From Bacillota bacterium (lineage in GTDB: Bacteria; Bacillota; Clostridia; Christensenellales; Aristaeellaceae), in contig JAEWTC010000138.1 of the NCBI GenBank assembly GCA_023459675.1, forward strand, positions 26,418-90,417: a DNA stretch of 64,000 nt. The letters run 5' to 3'. This document shows, in pieces, positions 19,306-28,294 of the stretch. The notes under the pieces are model-generated. The model was not told the DNA's origin, did not search any database, and saw only the letters and a list, made by a program, of their open reading frames with translations. How positions within the stretch are numbered: position 1 is the first letter of the stretch; every line of letters starts with the position of its first letter. The position numbers were made by a program, and so were the translations under genes.

Positions 19306-19940
19306 CCGACAGTCTCCTTGATGAAATTCCCGATGAACGAGCGGCGGTGTTCGGGGCAGGGGCCGAATGAACGCAGCGCCTCGATATGTTCCTGCGTGCC
19401 GTATCCCTTGTTGCGGTCCAACCCGTACTGGGGATACAGCTCCGCATACCGGAGCATTTGGCGGTCGCGCGTAACCTTGGCCACGATGCTTGCGGCTGCG
19501 ATGGAATAACTGATTGAATCGCCGTGAACGATCGGCTTAGCCTGGTAGGGAAGGCTGAGATGGGTTACGGCGTCCACAAGGCAAAATGACGCGGGAATAG
19601 CGGACGCCGCACGCTGCATGGCAAGCCGGGTTGCGTTGAGGATATTCAGTTCGTCGATCTCCTGCGCGCTGGCCTCGCCGACTCCAACGGCGATCGCACA
19701 TTGCATGATCTCTTCAAAAACCGCGTCGCGGCGGGCAGGCGACAGCTTTTTGGAATCGTCCACCCACGGCAGCACGGGCAGGCGCGGCATTATCACGCAG
19801 GCGGCGACAACGGGGCCTAAAAGCGGGCCGCGCCCCGCCTCGTCCATACCGGCCAGAGAAAAGCCGAACGCGTCCCAGTCACAATCATGCCGGTACAGCG
19901 ATTCCATTCTTCGCAGCCGGTTTGCGTTGGGCGCGGTCAT
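19302..19940 (-). CDS. rnhB: Ribonuclease HII
   Basis: Cleaves the RNA strand of RNA-DNA hybrids and nicks at single ribonucleotides in DNA. 212 residues. The active site is visible: GMDEAGRGPLLGPVV (Asp, Glu), DDSKKLSPARRD, and LVDAVTHL for the third acidic residue. The ATG overlaps the stop of rbgA by 4 nt, the usual Firmicutes arrangement of ylqF-rnhB. A second ATG 33 nt further in (MESLYRH) is possible; the first is preferred because of the overlap. Confidence 0.96.
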   Translation of the reverse strand: MTAPNANRLRRMESLYRHDCDWDAFGFSLAGMDEAGRGPLLGPVVAACVIMPRLPVLPWVDDSKKLSPARRDAVFEEIMQCAIAVGVGEASAQEIDELNILNATRLAMQRAASAIPASFCLVDAVTHLSLPYQAKPIVHGDSISYSIAAASIVAKVTRDRQMLRYAELYPQYGLDRNKGYGTQEHIEALRSFGPCPEHRRSFIGNFIKETVG

Positions 19941-20803
19941 TGCCGCTGCCCTCCCTCGGCAGTCGATGGAGGTTGTTCCAGCGTGATGCGGCCCAATTTC
20001 CCGGCGCGGAACTCATCCAGAATCACAATGCTTGCGCGGTCATAATCCGGCACGCCGCCCTTTTGCAGAAAGCCGCGGCCGCGGCATACCTCTTCCAGCA
20101 GCGCCGCGCCCGTTGCATCGGGGTTCTTGATCTTAAAACGCTCGCAGGTGATTTCCCGCCGGTCTCGTAAAAGCTCGTACAAAAGGCGTATGCTCAGCTC
20201 CAGCTGATCGTAAACGGCATCCTTGATGGTGCCGATATAGGCCAGCCGGACGGCGGCCTTCTGGTCGCTGAGCTTGGGCCATAGCATGCCGGGCGTATCC
20301 AGAACTTCCAAATACGGGTTGACCTTCACCCATCGGTTTGCGCGGGTTACGCCGGGACGATCCCCCACTTCGGTGGTCGCGCTGCCCGTAAGCCGATTGA
20401 TAAACGTGCTTTTCCCAACGTTGGGCACGCCCACAACCATCGCGCGGAGCGTTTTTTGGATGCCGCGCCGCTCGGCCCGCTCGTAAAACTCCTTGGCCGC
20501 CTGATCCATCAATTCCCGCGCGCGCCTGGTTTTCTGCGCGGAAGTATCGTACGCCATCGCCTGTATTCCAAGGCTCGCAAAATAGGTTAACCAGCGGGCT
20601 GTCGCTTCCCCATCCGCAAGATCCGCCTTGCACAGCATCAGCATTCTATGTTTTCCGGCGAGCAGCCGGTCCAGATCCGGATTGCGGCTGGAAAGCGGAA
20701 TGCGCGCATCGCAAAGCTCAACGGCAATATCCGTTTTGGACAGCTGCTGGGCAAGCAAACGCTTCGCCTTGGCCATATGGCCCGGGTACCACTGTATTTC
20801 CAA
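19937..20803 (-). CDS. rbgA: Ribosome biogenesis GTPase RbgA/YlqF
   Basis: A circularly permuted GTPase needed for late maturation of the 50S subunit. 288 residues: IQWYPGHMAKAK at the N-terminus, G4 motif next at CKADLAD (about residue 59), then G1 GVPNVGKSTFINRL (about 123-136) and G3 DTPGML, and a C-terminal RNA-binding helical domain. The start is TTG at 20803 with an AAGGGGG site upstream; the protein start agrees with Bacillus RbgA (MTIQWFPGHMAKA). Oddity: the G4 motif is usually NKAD; here the Asn is Cys. Confidence 0.95.
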   Translation of the reverse strand: MEIQWYPGHMAKAKRLLAQQLSKTDIAVELCDARIPLSSRNPDLDRLLAGKHRMLMLCKADLADGEATARWLTYFASLGIQAMAYDTSAQKTRRARELMDQAAKEFYERAERRGIQKTLRAMVVGVPNVGKSTFINRLTGSATTEVGDRPGVTRANRWVKVNPYLEVLDTPGMLWPKLSDQKAAVRLAYIGTIKDAVYDQLELSIRLLYELLRDRREITCERFKIKNPDATGAALLEEVCRGRGFLQKGGVPDYDRASIVILDEFRAGKLGRITLEQPPSTAEGGQRQ

Positions 20804-20895
20804 AAGGGGCGCCCCCTTTCTGCGATTTTATAGGTTGTGCTTATTAAAACACCGATTGGACTAAATAGCAAGAAGCCGCGTCCATTGTTACAAAA

Positions 20896-20948
20896 CCCTG
20901 CCGCCGTTCCCGCGCAACGTTTTCAAGCGCAGCGGGTATACGGCGGCT
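20896..20948 (-). terminator. Probable terminator of the recR-rmuC operon
   Basis: On the minus strand a long imperfect hairpin: CAGCCGCCGT... pairs with ...ACGGCGGCAGG, with an inner CCCGC/GCGGG stem, followed by TTTTG. The T-run is short, so efficiency is uncertain. Confidence 0.5.
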
Positions 20949-20977
20949 GTTCGCGTTTTTCTTAAGCATTTCTCGTT

Positions 20978-22375
20978 TTAATCGTTTTCCGTGTTCCCGG
21001 CGTCGTCTTCCGCCTGGTTTTCGTCTGCAGCATCGTCCGGCTCACCCAGCATTTTCCTGGTTTCGACGTCGTCCAGGGATTCCACCCCGCGCAGCTTGCG
21101 CTCAATGCTGCGGGTACGCACAAATGCGCTTTCGATATTGGTGCTCGCCTGGCGGAGTTTCTCCTGTGTTTTCTGCAGTACCTGCGAGAAGAGGCCGAAA
21201 TCGCTCTTCACGGCGCCCAGCAGCCGCCAGACCTCCGCCGAGCGCTTCTCAATCGCCAGCGTCCGAAAGCCCATATGCAGGCTGTTGAGCATCGCCATCA
21301 GCGTACTCGGCCCGGAAACGATCACGCGCAGTTCCCGCTGAATGCCCTCCACCAGCTCCGAATTGCGCACGACCTCGGCATAGAGGCTTTCCATCGGCAG
21401 GAACATGATGGCAAAATCCGTCGTAAACGGCGGTTCGATATATTTCACCGCAATGCGCTTGGCCTCGACCTTCACCGCGTTTACCAGCGCAACGCGCGCC
21501 GCCTCGGTCTGTTCGGCGTCGCCCCGTTCGCTGGCTTCGGCAAGCCGGGCAAAATCCTCCTGCGGAAATTTGCTGTCGATGGGCAGGTAAACCGGGGTTT
21601 CACCGTCCTTGCCGGGCAGGCATACCGCAAACTCCACGCGTTCCGCAGAGCCGGGCCGCACCTGTACATTGGTTTGGTATTGCGCGGTGGTCAGCACCTC
21701 GCTCAAGAGGTTCCCAAGCTGAATTTCCCCCCACACGCCGCGCCGCTTCACGTTGCCGAGCACCCGTTTCAAATCGCCCACGCCTTCGGCAAGCCGGTGC
21801 ACCTCGCCCAGCGATTTGTACACCTGCTCCAGCCTGTCGCTGACCTGGGTAAAGCTCTCCGCAAGGCGTTTATTAAGGGTATCCTGCAGTTTTTCGTCTA
21901 CGGTCTTGCGCATCTCGTCCAGCTTCTTCTCGTTGTCGGTGCGCATTTCCGTGATGGATTTCTCGATCATCTCCCGCATCTTCTCGGTGCGGGTTTCGTT
22001 CTTGGCCAGCTCCTGCTCCAGCGTTTTATCAATGGTCTGCATGCGCAGTTCGAATTTGGCGAGGCTTTCCTCCGTAAAGGAATACATGCGCCCCTGCCGC
22101 TGTTCCTGCGCGGAGAACTGGTTCACCTGATACTCGGCGTTGCGGTTTAAGCTATTGGCAAAGCCCTCGTTCATCGTATGCAGGGTGCGCAGCAACTCTT
22201 CCCGCTGGCGCAGGCCTTCCTCGCTGAGGGTTGCCTGCAGCGCGCGCAGGCCGTACTCAAGCGTTCCGTTTTCCCCGCGTCTTGCGCGAAGCAGCAGCAG
22301 AATGGCAACCGCCAGCACGCACAGCAGGGCGGTCATCCCAAGCAGCAGCCACTGCCATAATTCCCATTGGGGCAT
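20978..22375 (-). CDS. rmuC: DNA recombination protein RmuC
   Basis: Family linked to suppression of inverted-repeat rearrangements. 465 residues: an N-terminal membrane helix (about 8-30, LLLGMTALLCVLAVAILLL), a long coiled coil to about residue 175 (rich in E, K, R, Q), then the RmuC nuclease-like domain with KRRGVWGEIQLGNLL, PVYLPIDSKFPQEDF, KYIEPPFTTDFAIMFLP and VIVSGPSTLMAML. An acidic tail follows. The ATG at 22375 is chosen over one 66 nt upstream because GGAGGG sits 6 nt before it and the upstream start would overlap recR. Confidence 0.94.
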   Translation of the reverse strand: MPQWELWQWLLLGMTALLCVLAVAILLLLRARRGENGTLEYGLRALQATLSEEGLRQREELLRTLHTMNEGFANSLNRNAEYQVNQFSAQEQRQGRMYSFTEESLAKFELRMQTIDKTLEQELAKNETRTEKMREMIEKSITEMRTDNEKKLDEMRKTVDEKLQDTLNKRLAESFTQVSDRLEQVYKSLGEVHRLAEGVGDLKRVLGNVKRRGVWGEIQLGNLLSEVLTTAQYQTNVQVRPGSAERVEFAVCLPGKDGETPVYLPIDSKFPQEDFARLAEASERGDAEQTEAARVALVNAVKVEAKRIAVKYIEPPFTTDFAIMFLPMESLYAEVVRNSELVEGIQRELRVIVSGPSTLMAMLNSLHMGFRTLAIEKRSAEVWRLLGAVKSDFGLFSQVLQKTQEKLRQASTNIESAFVRTRSIERKLRGVESLDDVETRKMLGEPDDAADENQAEDDAGNTEND

Positions 22376-22388
22376 GTCTGTCCCTCCG

Positions 22389-22988
22389 CTATATCTCCCG
22401 CCGGCCTTCCATGGCCTTGGCAAGGGTGATTTCATCCGCATATTCCAGATCGCTGCCGACCGGTACGCCGTGGGCGATCCGTGTAACCAGAACGCCCATG
22501 GGCTTAATCAACCGCGCGATGTAACTTGCCGTCGCTTCGCCTTCGATGTCCGGGTTGGTTGCGAGGATCACCTCGTGTACGGAACCGTCCGCCAGTCGTT
22601 TCAGCAGTTCTTGAATCCGAATATCGTCGGGGCCGATCCCCTCCATGGGCGAAAGCGTGCCCTGCAGCACGTGGTACAGGCCTTCATAGTTGCGCATACG
22701 TTCGATGGCCGCCACGTCGCGCGGATCGCGCACGACGCAGATCTGCCCGTTATGCCGCTGCACATCCGCGCAAAGCTCGCACAGTTCGGTCACGGCATAA
22801 TTCCCGCACACCGAGCAGTAGCGGATCTCCTTGCGCCCCTGATAAATAGCCGAGGCCAGTTCGCGAACGTCTTCCAGATCCATGGATATAATATGATAGG
22901 CCAGCCGCTGGGCGCTCTTTTGGCCGATACTGGGTAGCCTGGACAGCTGCGCCACCATCCGTGAGATGGGCTCAAGCGGTTTAGCCAT
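22389..22988 (-). CDS. recR: Recombination mediator RecR
   Basis: Works with RecO and RecF to load RecA on gapped DNA. 199 residues, the normal length. Helix-hairpin-helix at the N-terminus (LSRLPSIGQKSAQRLAYHI), a four-cysteine zinc finger (C58, C61, C70, C73) and a Toprim domain (ICVVRDPRDVAAIERM, ILATNPDIEGEATASYIARL). It follows ybaB by 3 nt. In most bacteria the trio is dnaX-ybaB-recR; here a DUF4097 gene stands where dnaX would be. Confidence 0.97.
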   Translation of the reverse strand: MAKPLEPISRMVAQLSRLPSIGQKSAQRLAYHIISMDLEDVRELASAIYQGRKEIRYCSVCGNYAVTELCELCADVQRHNGQICVVRDPRDVAAIERMRNYEGLYHVLQGTLSPMEGIGPDDIRIQELLKRLADGSVHEVILATNPDIEGEATASYIARLIKPMGVLVTRIAHGVPVGSDLEYADEITLAKAMEGRREI

Positions 22989-22991
22989 AAA

Positions 22992-23333
22992 TCAGAACAT
23001 GCCTCCCATACCCGGCGACAGCTTGCCAAGCTCACGCTCCTTGGCTTCCTGGCCGAGGCGCAGGGCTTCGTTGACGGCAGCGAGGACCATGTCCTGCAAT
23101 ATCTCCACGTCTTCCGGGTCCACGCATTCAGGGTTGATAACGATGGATTTGAGCGCTCCCTTACCAGACGCGGTCACGGTAACCATACCGCCGCCCGCCT
23201 GCGCGGAATACTCGCGCTCGTCCAGCTCCTGCTGCGTTTTCGCCATCTGCTCCTGCAGCTTCTGCGCCTGGCGCATCAGCTGCTGCATATTGCCCCCGCC
23301 GCCTCCAAAACCGCCGAATTGTTGTCTGGCCAT
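22992..23333 (-). CDS. ybaB: YbaB/EbfC-family nucleoid-associated protein
   Basis: A small dimeric DNA-binding protein of 113 residues, usually encoded beside recR. The N-terminus is glycine-rich (FGGFGGGGGNMQQLM), followed by the coiled-coil LMRQAQKLQEQMAKTQQEL and the core VTVTASGKGALKSIVINPE. Bacterial homologues bind DNA as tweezer-shaped dimers and affect nucleoid structure or expression. The start ATG has an AGGAGG site. Lies between the DUF4097 gene and recR in one operon. Confidence 0.95.
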   Translation of the reverse strand: MARQQFGGFGGGGGNMQQLMRQAQKLQEQMAKTQQELDEREYSAQAGGGMVTVTASGKGALKSIVINPECVDPEDVEILQDMVLAAVNEALRLGQEAKERELGKLSPGMGGMF

Positions 23334-23343
23334 GTCGATCCTC

Positions 23344-24096
23344 CTATGCTTTCTTTATGCCGACCATATGCAGATTGCCGGAGACCCCGGTCAGGCGTAC
23401 GGCCGGTAAGCCTTCACGTTCCGATTGTTCCACGTCTTCGATCGTCTTGCGGCCGCTGACGGTACGCATGGAAATGCGAACCGCGTCCACCTGCGTATAC
23501 ACTTTATAATCGCCGGAAACCGTGCGAAGGTCCATAAGCTCGAACGACGATTGTGCACGCAGCTCCATATTCCCGCTGACGGTCGTCATCCGGTAGCTGC
23601 GCGCTGAAACGTCCGTCAGCGTAACCTCGCTGCCAACCGTCCGCACGGTAAGCCAGTCCGACAGCAGCTGTTCGCCGCGGATCTTGCCAGCGGTTGTTTT
23701 CAGCGCCAGTTTCCCGGCGGTCATTTTCTGCGCCTTCAGGTCTCCTGAGATCGTTTCCAGTTCGATCACCGAGCCGCCGAGGCCGCGCGCCACAATCAAC
23801 CCGCTGATCGTATTGGCGTGAATCGTTTGGTCCCAGGCTTTGGGAACGCGCACGCACAGTTCCAGCCAGTGCCCGCGCGTGATATCCAGCGAGGTGCCCA
23901 AGCCGTACTGCGGCTGTTCGATGAACAGCTCGCCTTCCTTCACCGCCGCGTGCAGGCTGTCCACGGTATGCGCGTCGCCGGAGACGATCACCTGAATCTG
24001 CTCCACGTCGTCGGAGTAGATCTCCAGCTGTGCCCATCCCAAGCGTATGGTGATATCGGTTAAACCCGCAATCGGAAAATTCACGTTCTGTTCCAT
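23344..24096 (-). CDS. DUF4097-family beta-helix protein
   Basis: 250 residues of repeated short beta strands typical of DUF4097 (head-like right-handed parallel beta-helix). Repeats such as ISGDLKAQKMTAGKLALKTT, VSGNMELRAQ, VSGDYKVYTQ and VSGRKTIEDV show the characteristic (V/I)SG turns. There is no signal peptide or membrane helix, so it is probably cytoplasmic or membrane-associated through partners. DUF4097 proteins are often encoded next to PspC-like or DUF1700 envelope-stress proteins, but here the gene is first in an operon with ybaB-recR-rmuC. Function unknown. Confidence 0.8.
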   Translation of the reverse strand: MEQNVNFPIAGLTDITIRLGWAQLEIYSDDVEQIQVIVSGDAHTVDSLHAAVKEGELFIEQPQYGLGTSLDITRGHWLELCVRVPKAWDQTIHANTISGLIVARGLGGSVIELETISGDLKAQKMTAGKLALKTTAGKIRGEQLLSDWLTVRTVGSEVTLTDVSARSYRMTTVSGNMELRAQSSFELMDLRTVSGDYKVYTQVDAVRISMRTVSGRKTIEDVEQSEREGLPAVRLTGVSGNLHMVGIKKA

Positions 24097-24161
24097 AAGT
24101 ATCCGTCACCGCTTTCTTCCTTGCCGAAACGTACGCCGTGTGATTCGTTTCCTATCCATTC

Positions 24162-24189
24162 AGTATACAGGAATCTGCTAAAAAATCAA
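24162..24189 (-). promoter_or_regulatory. Probable sigma-A promoter for the DUF4097-ybaB-recR-rmuC operon
   Basis: On the minus strand TTGATT (24189-24184), a 16-nt spacer, TATACT (24167-24162), about 65 nt before the DUF4097 ATG. Confidence 0.55.
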
Positions 24190-24202
24190 TGCGAACGATC
24201 GG

Positions 24203-24249
24203 CCCGCGCGCATGGATGCCGCCCGAAAAAACCGGCGCGCGGGGTTTTT
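24203..24249 (+). terminator. Terminator-like hairpin upstream of the Ig-repeat gene
   Basis: cccgcgcgc (24203-24211) pairs perfectly with gcgcgcggg (24235-24243), followed by gttttt. On the plus strand it lies between two divergent promoters, so it has no obvious gene to terminate; it may insulate the downstream promoter. Confidence 0.5.
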
Positions 24250-24266
24250 AGCGGGATGCTGCCGTG

Positions 24267-24295
24267 TTTCCAAAGCGTTGTATTTATGGTATATT
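24267..24295 (+). promoter_or_regulatory. Possible sigma-A promoter for the Ig-repeat gene operon
   Basis: TTTCCA (24267-24272), 17 nt, TATATT (24290-24295), about 40 nt before the ATG at 24336. Moderate consensus match. Confidence 0.45.
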
Positions 24296-24335
24296 GAACA
24301 AGGTTTCCGTGATAGCCGGATGGAGGGTAAAGAGA

Positions 24336-26087
24336 ATGAAAAAGTGGGTTGCAGGCGTTCTGATCGTCTGTATTCTGGTTTTATCGAGCATCGCCGCGCT
24401 GGCCGCAGACGCCGCGCTTACGTTGAACCGCGACAGCCTTACGCTATCCGTAGGGCGTTATACAACCGTACATACTTCCGTGATCCCCGCGGGCGCGCTG
24501 CGCGAAGGCGCGTCCTACTCTGTAAGCGATACGAGCATCGCCTCCGTGGACCAAAACGGCAAGGTGCGCGGCCTGAAGGCCGGCGAATGCACGCTTACCG
24601 CCGTCAGCCTGTACGATTCTTCCGTCAGCGTAACCATTCCGCTGTATATCGTCGTTCCCGTGAAGGACATCCAGATTACGGCCCCAGAGACCGGCGTTGT
24701 GGTCGGCAGCACGCTGCAATTATCCGTAACCTACACCCCGGCGGACGCAACGAATACCGGCGTCGTTTTTACATCCTCCGATGAAAGCATCCTGACCGTA
24801 ACCGGGGACGGCCTGGTAACGGGGCTTCAGCGCGGCAAAGCCACCGTGAAGGCGGTGACTTTGGACGGGCGTACGTCGGATACGCTTCGCATCACCGTAA
24901 AGCAGAAACCCGACAGCGTTACCGTTGCCCCGGAAACCCTTACGTTGGCCGAAGGGAAAACCGGGCAGCTGAAAGCCGCCGTCCTGCCCAAAACGGCGGA
25001 TGACAAAACCGTGCTTTGGACGTCGGCAGACCCGGGCGTCGCCACCGTATCGGACCGCGGCGTTGTGACCGGCGTACGGCTCGGCAGCACCGTGATTACG
25101 GCGGTATGCAAGGATAACGCGGCCGCCGCGTTCAGCATACCCATAAACGTTACGAAGCTTGCTTCCGGCGTTTCGTTCGATCAAGCCGAGTATGAGGTTG
25201 TGCTGGGCCAAAGCCTGACCCTTAGCCATACGGTTTCCCCGGAAACGACGTCCAACCAGGCCGTAACGTACAAGATCAGCAACTCCCGCGTCGCAACCGT
25301 GGATGCAAACGGCATGGTGACCGCGAAAAAGGGCGGCACAGCAACCGTGACCATCACCACCGCGGACGGGAGCAAAAAGAGCGCGACCGCGAAAATCAAG
25401 GTGCTGGTTCCCGTAACGGGCGTCCATTACAACCGCTCCGATATCCGCGTTGGGCAAAGCTATTACGCGCACGTTACAGCCGCGCTGGAGCCTGCCGACG
25501 CAACCGACACCCGCATGAGCTGGACGGTTGCCGACCCCGGGATTGCCACCGTGGAGGGCGATACCAACACGGTAAAAATTACGGGCGGCGAGGACTGGGG
25601 CCGCACGACGGTCACCGGCGTAACCGTGGACGGCGGATACTCCGTGTCGTTCTTCGTCAACGTCGGTTCGCTCTACCGCGCGATTGGGATCCGCAATCTG
25701 GAGATCCGAAGCGGTCAGCCCTACATCGTGCTGCGCAACAATTCCGATATGAACATCACGCAGGTTCGCTTCACCCTTCGCGGTTTGGACGCGGCGCTCC
25801 ACCCCGTGCAGATGAGCACGACAGGCGACTTTTATACCCTGTTTGGCACCTATGACCTGCCGCTTTACGCCATGGAGCAAACGCAGTACGACCTGTTCAG
25901 CTACTTTGCGCCCAGCCTGTTCCCCAATCTGGCCTACCTGCAGCTTACGATTACCGGCTGGAGCACCGACACGGGGTATTTCGATTCCAACGGCACGCTG
26001 CAATATGCATATGCCATTGAGGACGACCGCCAGCCGCAATCCGTATATCCGGCAAACACCGATCCGGCATTGTTCGCGCCCGTATGA
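24336..26087 (+). CDS. Secreted protein with five bacterial Ig-like (BIG2) domains
   Basis: 583 residues. A signal peptide (about 1-24, VLIVCILVLSSIAALAADA) leads into five BIG2-type repeats of about 80 residues each. Each repeat has the family's hallmark of an ATVD/IASVD strand followed by G-V-T-G/A (for example IASVDQNGKVRG, LTVTGDGLVTGL, VATVSDRGVVTGV, VATVDANGMVTA, IATVEGDTNTVKI). A C-terminal domain of about 130 residues is not a BIG2 repeat. The ATG at 24336 has GGAGGG 8 nt upstream. The stop overlaps the rarA start (ATGA), so this surface protein heads an operon with rarA, a sensor kinase, a flippase and a glycosyltransferase. Probably envelope-bound, adhesive or structural. Confidence 0.87.
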   Translation: MKKWVAGVLIVCILVLSSIAALAADAALTLNRDSLTLSVGRYTTVHTSVIPAGALREGASYSVSDTSIASVDQNGKVRGLKAGECTLTAVSLYDSSVSVTIPLYIVVPVKDIQITAPETGVVVGSTLQLSVTYTPADATNTGVVFTSSDESILTVTGDGLVTGLQRGKATVKAVTLDGRTSDTLRITVKQKPDSVTVAPETLTLAEGKTGQLKAAVLPKTADDKTVLWTSADPGVATVSDRGVVTGVRLGSTVITAVCKDNAAAAFSIPINVTKLASGVSFDQAEYEVVLGQSLTLSHTVSPETTSNQAVTYKISNSRVATVDANGMVTAKKGGTATVTITTADGSKKSATAKIKVLVPVTGVHYNRSDIRVGQSYYAHVTAALEPADATDTRMSWTVADPGIATVEGDTNTVKITGGEDWGRTTVTGVTVDGGYSVSFFVNVGSLYRAIGIRNLEIRSGQPYIVLRNNSDMNITQVRFTLRGLDAALHPVQMSTTGDFYTLFGTYDLPLYAMEQTQYDLFSYFAPSLFPNLAYLQLTITGWSTDTGYFDSNGTLQYAYAIEDDRQPQSVYPANTDPALFAPV

Positions 26088-27415
26088 ACAATTTCGATCA
26101 GCAAACCCTGTGGAACACCATAGACCAGAGCCCAACGCAAGCGCCTTTGGCGGACCGCATGCGCCCGCGCACGCTGGAAGAATTCGTTGGGCAGGATGAG
26201 CTTGTGGGCGAAGGACGGCTGCTGCGCCGCGCCATCATGGCGGACAAGCTGCAGTCCAGCATCTTCTGGGGGCCGCCCGGAAGCGGTAAAACGTCGCTTG
26301 CGCATATCATCGCCGGAATGACGGGCAGCGAGTTTGTGAAGCTGAACGCCGTAACCAGCGGCGTTGCGGATGTGCGCAAGGTGCTCAAGGAAGCCGAGGA
26401 ACGCCGCATTCGCATAGGAAAAGCCACCTACCTGCTTTTGGACGAATGCCACCGGTGGTCTAAGGCGCAGAGTGATTCCATATTACCCGCCATCGAATCG
26501 GGCCTGATCCGCTTTATCGGTTCCACGACGGAAAACCCGATGATCAGCATGACGCCCGCCATTGTGAGCCGCTGCCGCATATTCGCGTTCAAGCCCCTGA
26601 CGGCGGACGATATCCTGGCCGCACTTGCGCGCGCGCTGCAGGACAAGGAACGCGGCTACGGGCGTTACCGGGTGGAGTGCGGCGAAGGAGCGCTTCGCTA
26701 TATCGCGCATATGTCCAACGGCGACGTGCGTACGGCGCTTTCGGCGCTGGAGCTTGCGTTTCTTACCACGGCGGAGGACGCCCAGGGCGTGAAGCATATC
26801 TCGCTTTCGGCCGCGCAGGAAAGCGTGCAAAAGCCGGTTCTCAAATTTGATGAATCCATGTATTATGATATGATCTCCGCGTTTATCAAAAGCATGCGCG
26901 GCAGCGATCCGGATGCGGCGCTTCTCTGGTTCTCGCGGATGATTTATGCCGGGGTGGATCCGCGGATCATCGTACGCAGGATTATCGTGCATGCCAGCGA
27001 GGACGTAGGGCTTGCCGATCCCGTGGCGATGCTCCAGGCGCACGCGGCGTGGAACGCGCTGGAGAGCGTGGGCATGCCCGAAGCCCGTATACCCATCGCG
27101 CAGGCGATCCTGGCCATTTGCATGGCCGAAAAGAGCAACAGCGTGGTCACGGCGCTTGCCCAGGCGCAGGAGGACGCGGAAAACGGCGATTATCAGGCGG
27201 TTCCGGCGCCGCTGCGCGATCAAAGTTACGTTCCGGCAAACGAGAAGAATTTTGATTACCGTTACCCGCATGAATTTCCAGAGCATTTCGTAAAACAAAA
27301 CTATATGCCCAAGGGATTTGAAAACCGCGTATACTACAAACCGAGCGAACAGGGAAACGAAGCGAAGCTCAAGGCACGCCTGGAGCGCAGATTTGGCAGG
27401 GAGAAGAAGACATGA
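26084..27415 (+). CDS. rarA: Replication-associated recombination protein A (RarA/MgsA)
   Basis: A clamp-loader-like AAA+ ATPase that acts at stalled replication forks and gaps. 443 residues: LADRMRPRTLEEFVGQDELV, Walker A GPPGSGKT at 63-70, Walker B LLLDE at 117-121, sensor-1 IGSTTENP, and a C-terminal helical tetramerisation domain with RIIVHASEDVGLADP. The Walker B context is DECHRWSKAQSD where most RarA proteins have DEIHRFNKAQQD; the catalytic Asp-Glu are kept. The gene overlaps both neighbours by 4 nt. Confidence 0.95.
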   Translation: MNNFDQQTLWNTIDQSPTQAPLADRMRPRTLEEFVGQDELVGEGRLLRRAIMADKLQSSIFWGPPGSGKTSLAHIIAGMTGSEFVKLNAVTSGVADVRKVLKEAEERRIRIGKATYLLLDECHRWSKAQSDSILPAIESGLIRFIGSTTENPMISMTPAIVSRCRIFAFKPLTADDILAALARALQDKERGYGRYRVECGEGALRYIAHMSNGDVRTALSALELAFLTTAEDAQGVKHISLSAAQESVQKPVLKFDESMYYDMISAFIKSMRGSDPDAALLWFSRMIYAGVDPRIIVRRIIVHASEDVGLADPVAMLQAHAAWNALESVGMPEARIPIAQAILAICMAEKSNSVVTALAQAQEDAENGDYQAVPAPLRDQSYVPANEKNFDYRYPHEFPEHFVKQNYMPKGFENRVYYKPSEQGNEAKLKARLERRFGREKKT

Positions 27416-28293
27416 ACCGACGCAAACCCACCAAACAGATCGACATCAGCAAAACGTCTTTGTACGCTGTCATTGTCAACGTGTCCGAAATCGTAGTTCT
27501 GTTGGGTTTCGTCGCCTATACGGCCTTCACCGGCATCACGCCGCTCAACCGGGATTTCATCCAGTGGATCGCGGTCATCGTGGGGCTTGTGGCAAGCTGG
27601 GGCGCGTTTCTGGATATCCGTGAAGCGTTGGTCGCGCGCCGGAGACAGCAACAGATTATCGGCCTGGAGCTTTCCAACACGCAGATGGATGACCTGAACC
27701 ATACGCTGCGCGCGCAGCGGCATGACTTCCTCAACCATCTGCAGGTTGTGTACAGCTTGATGGAAATGAACGAGTACGCAGAGGCGACGGATTATCTGGA
27801 AAAGGTGTACGGGGAAATCCGTTCCGTATCCACCTTCCTGTCAACGCGCTCCACGGCGGTCAACGCGTTGCTGAAAGTGAAGGCGGGCGCCTGCGCGCAG
27901 GATCAAATCGACTTAACGATGGACATCAAAAGCCCGCTGGACGGCATGACGATACCGGCGTGGGAGCTGTGCCGGGTTCTCGGCAATTTGTTCGACAACG
28001 CGATCGATGCGGCCAAACACGCGGAGAAACCGCGGATCAGCCTCTCCATCGCGGAGGATATCCGCTCCTACCTGTTCACAATCGAAAACAACGGCGCGAC
28101 CATCCCGGAGGACATGCTTGGCTCGGTGTTCGAGGTCGGCGTCAGCACGAAGGGCGAAAACCGCGGTATGGGCCTATCCATCGTCAGAAGCACGCTGGCG
28201 CCATACGGCGGCACGGTCTGCTGCGAAAGCGGGGACGGACTCACCCGTTTCTTTGTAACGCTTCCCAAAACGGCGCAGAAGGAGGAAGCATAA
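27412..28293 (+). CDS. GHKL sensor histidine kinase (SpoOB/CitA-like), orphan
   Basis: 293 residues. Two membrane helices (about 20-42 and 48-68) with almost no loop between, then a short coiled coil and the phosphoacceptor block QRHDFLNHLQVVYSLMEM (His near 104). This matches the SPOB_a/sensor_kinase_SpoOB-type H box of the CitA/DcuS and AgrC-like groups. The GHKL ATPase follows with the N box LGNLFDNAIDAAK and G box RGMGLSIV. No response regulator is encoded nearby. With no extracellular sensory domain the signal would be in the membrane or inside. It sits between rarA and a polysaccharide flippase, overlapping rarA and 1 nt before the flippase start, hinting at control of envelope polysaccharide. 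Confidence 0.88.
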   Translation: MNRRKPTKQIDISKTSLYAVIVNVSEIVVLLGFVAYTAFTGITPLNRDFIQWIAVIVGLVASWGAFLDIREALVARRRQQQIIGLELSNTQMDDLNHTLRAQRHDFLNHLQVVYSLMEMNEYAEATDYLEKVYGEIRSVSTFLSTRSTAVNALLKVKAGACAQDQIDLTMDIKSPLDGMTIPAWELCRVLGNLFDNAIDAAKHAEKPRISLSIAEDIRSYLFTIENNGATIPEDMLGSVFEVGVSTKGENRGMGLSIVRSTLAPYGGTVCCESGDGLTRFFVTLPKTAQKEEA

Positions 28294-28294
28294 C

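Noticed and set aside
24720..26135. Minus-strand open frame of 471 codons
   Set aside because: Antisense shadow of the BIG2 protein; composition is arginine/glycine-rich and it has no ribosome binding site.
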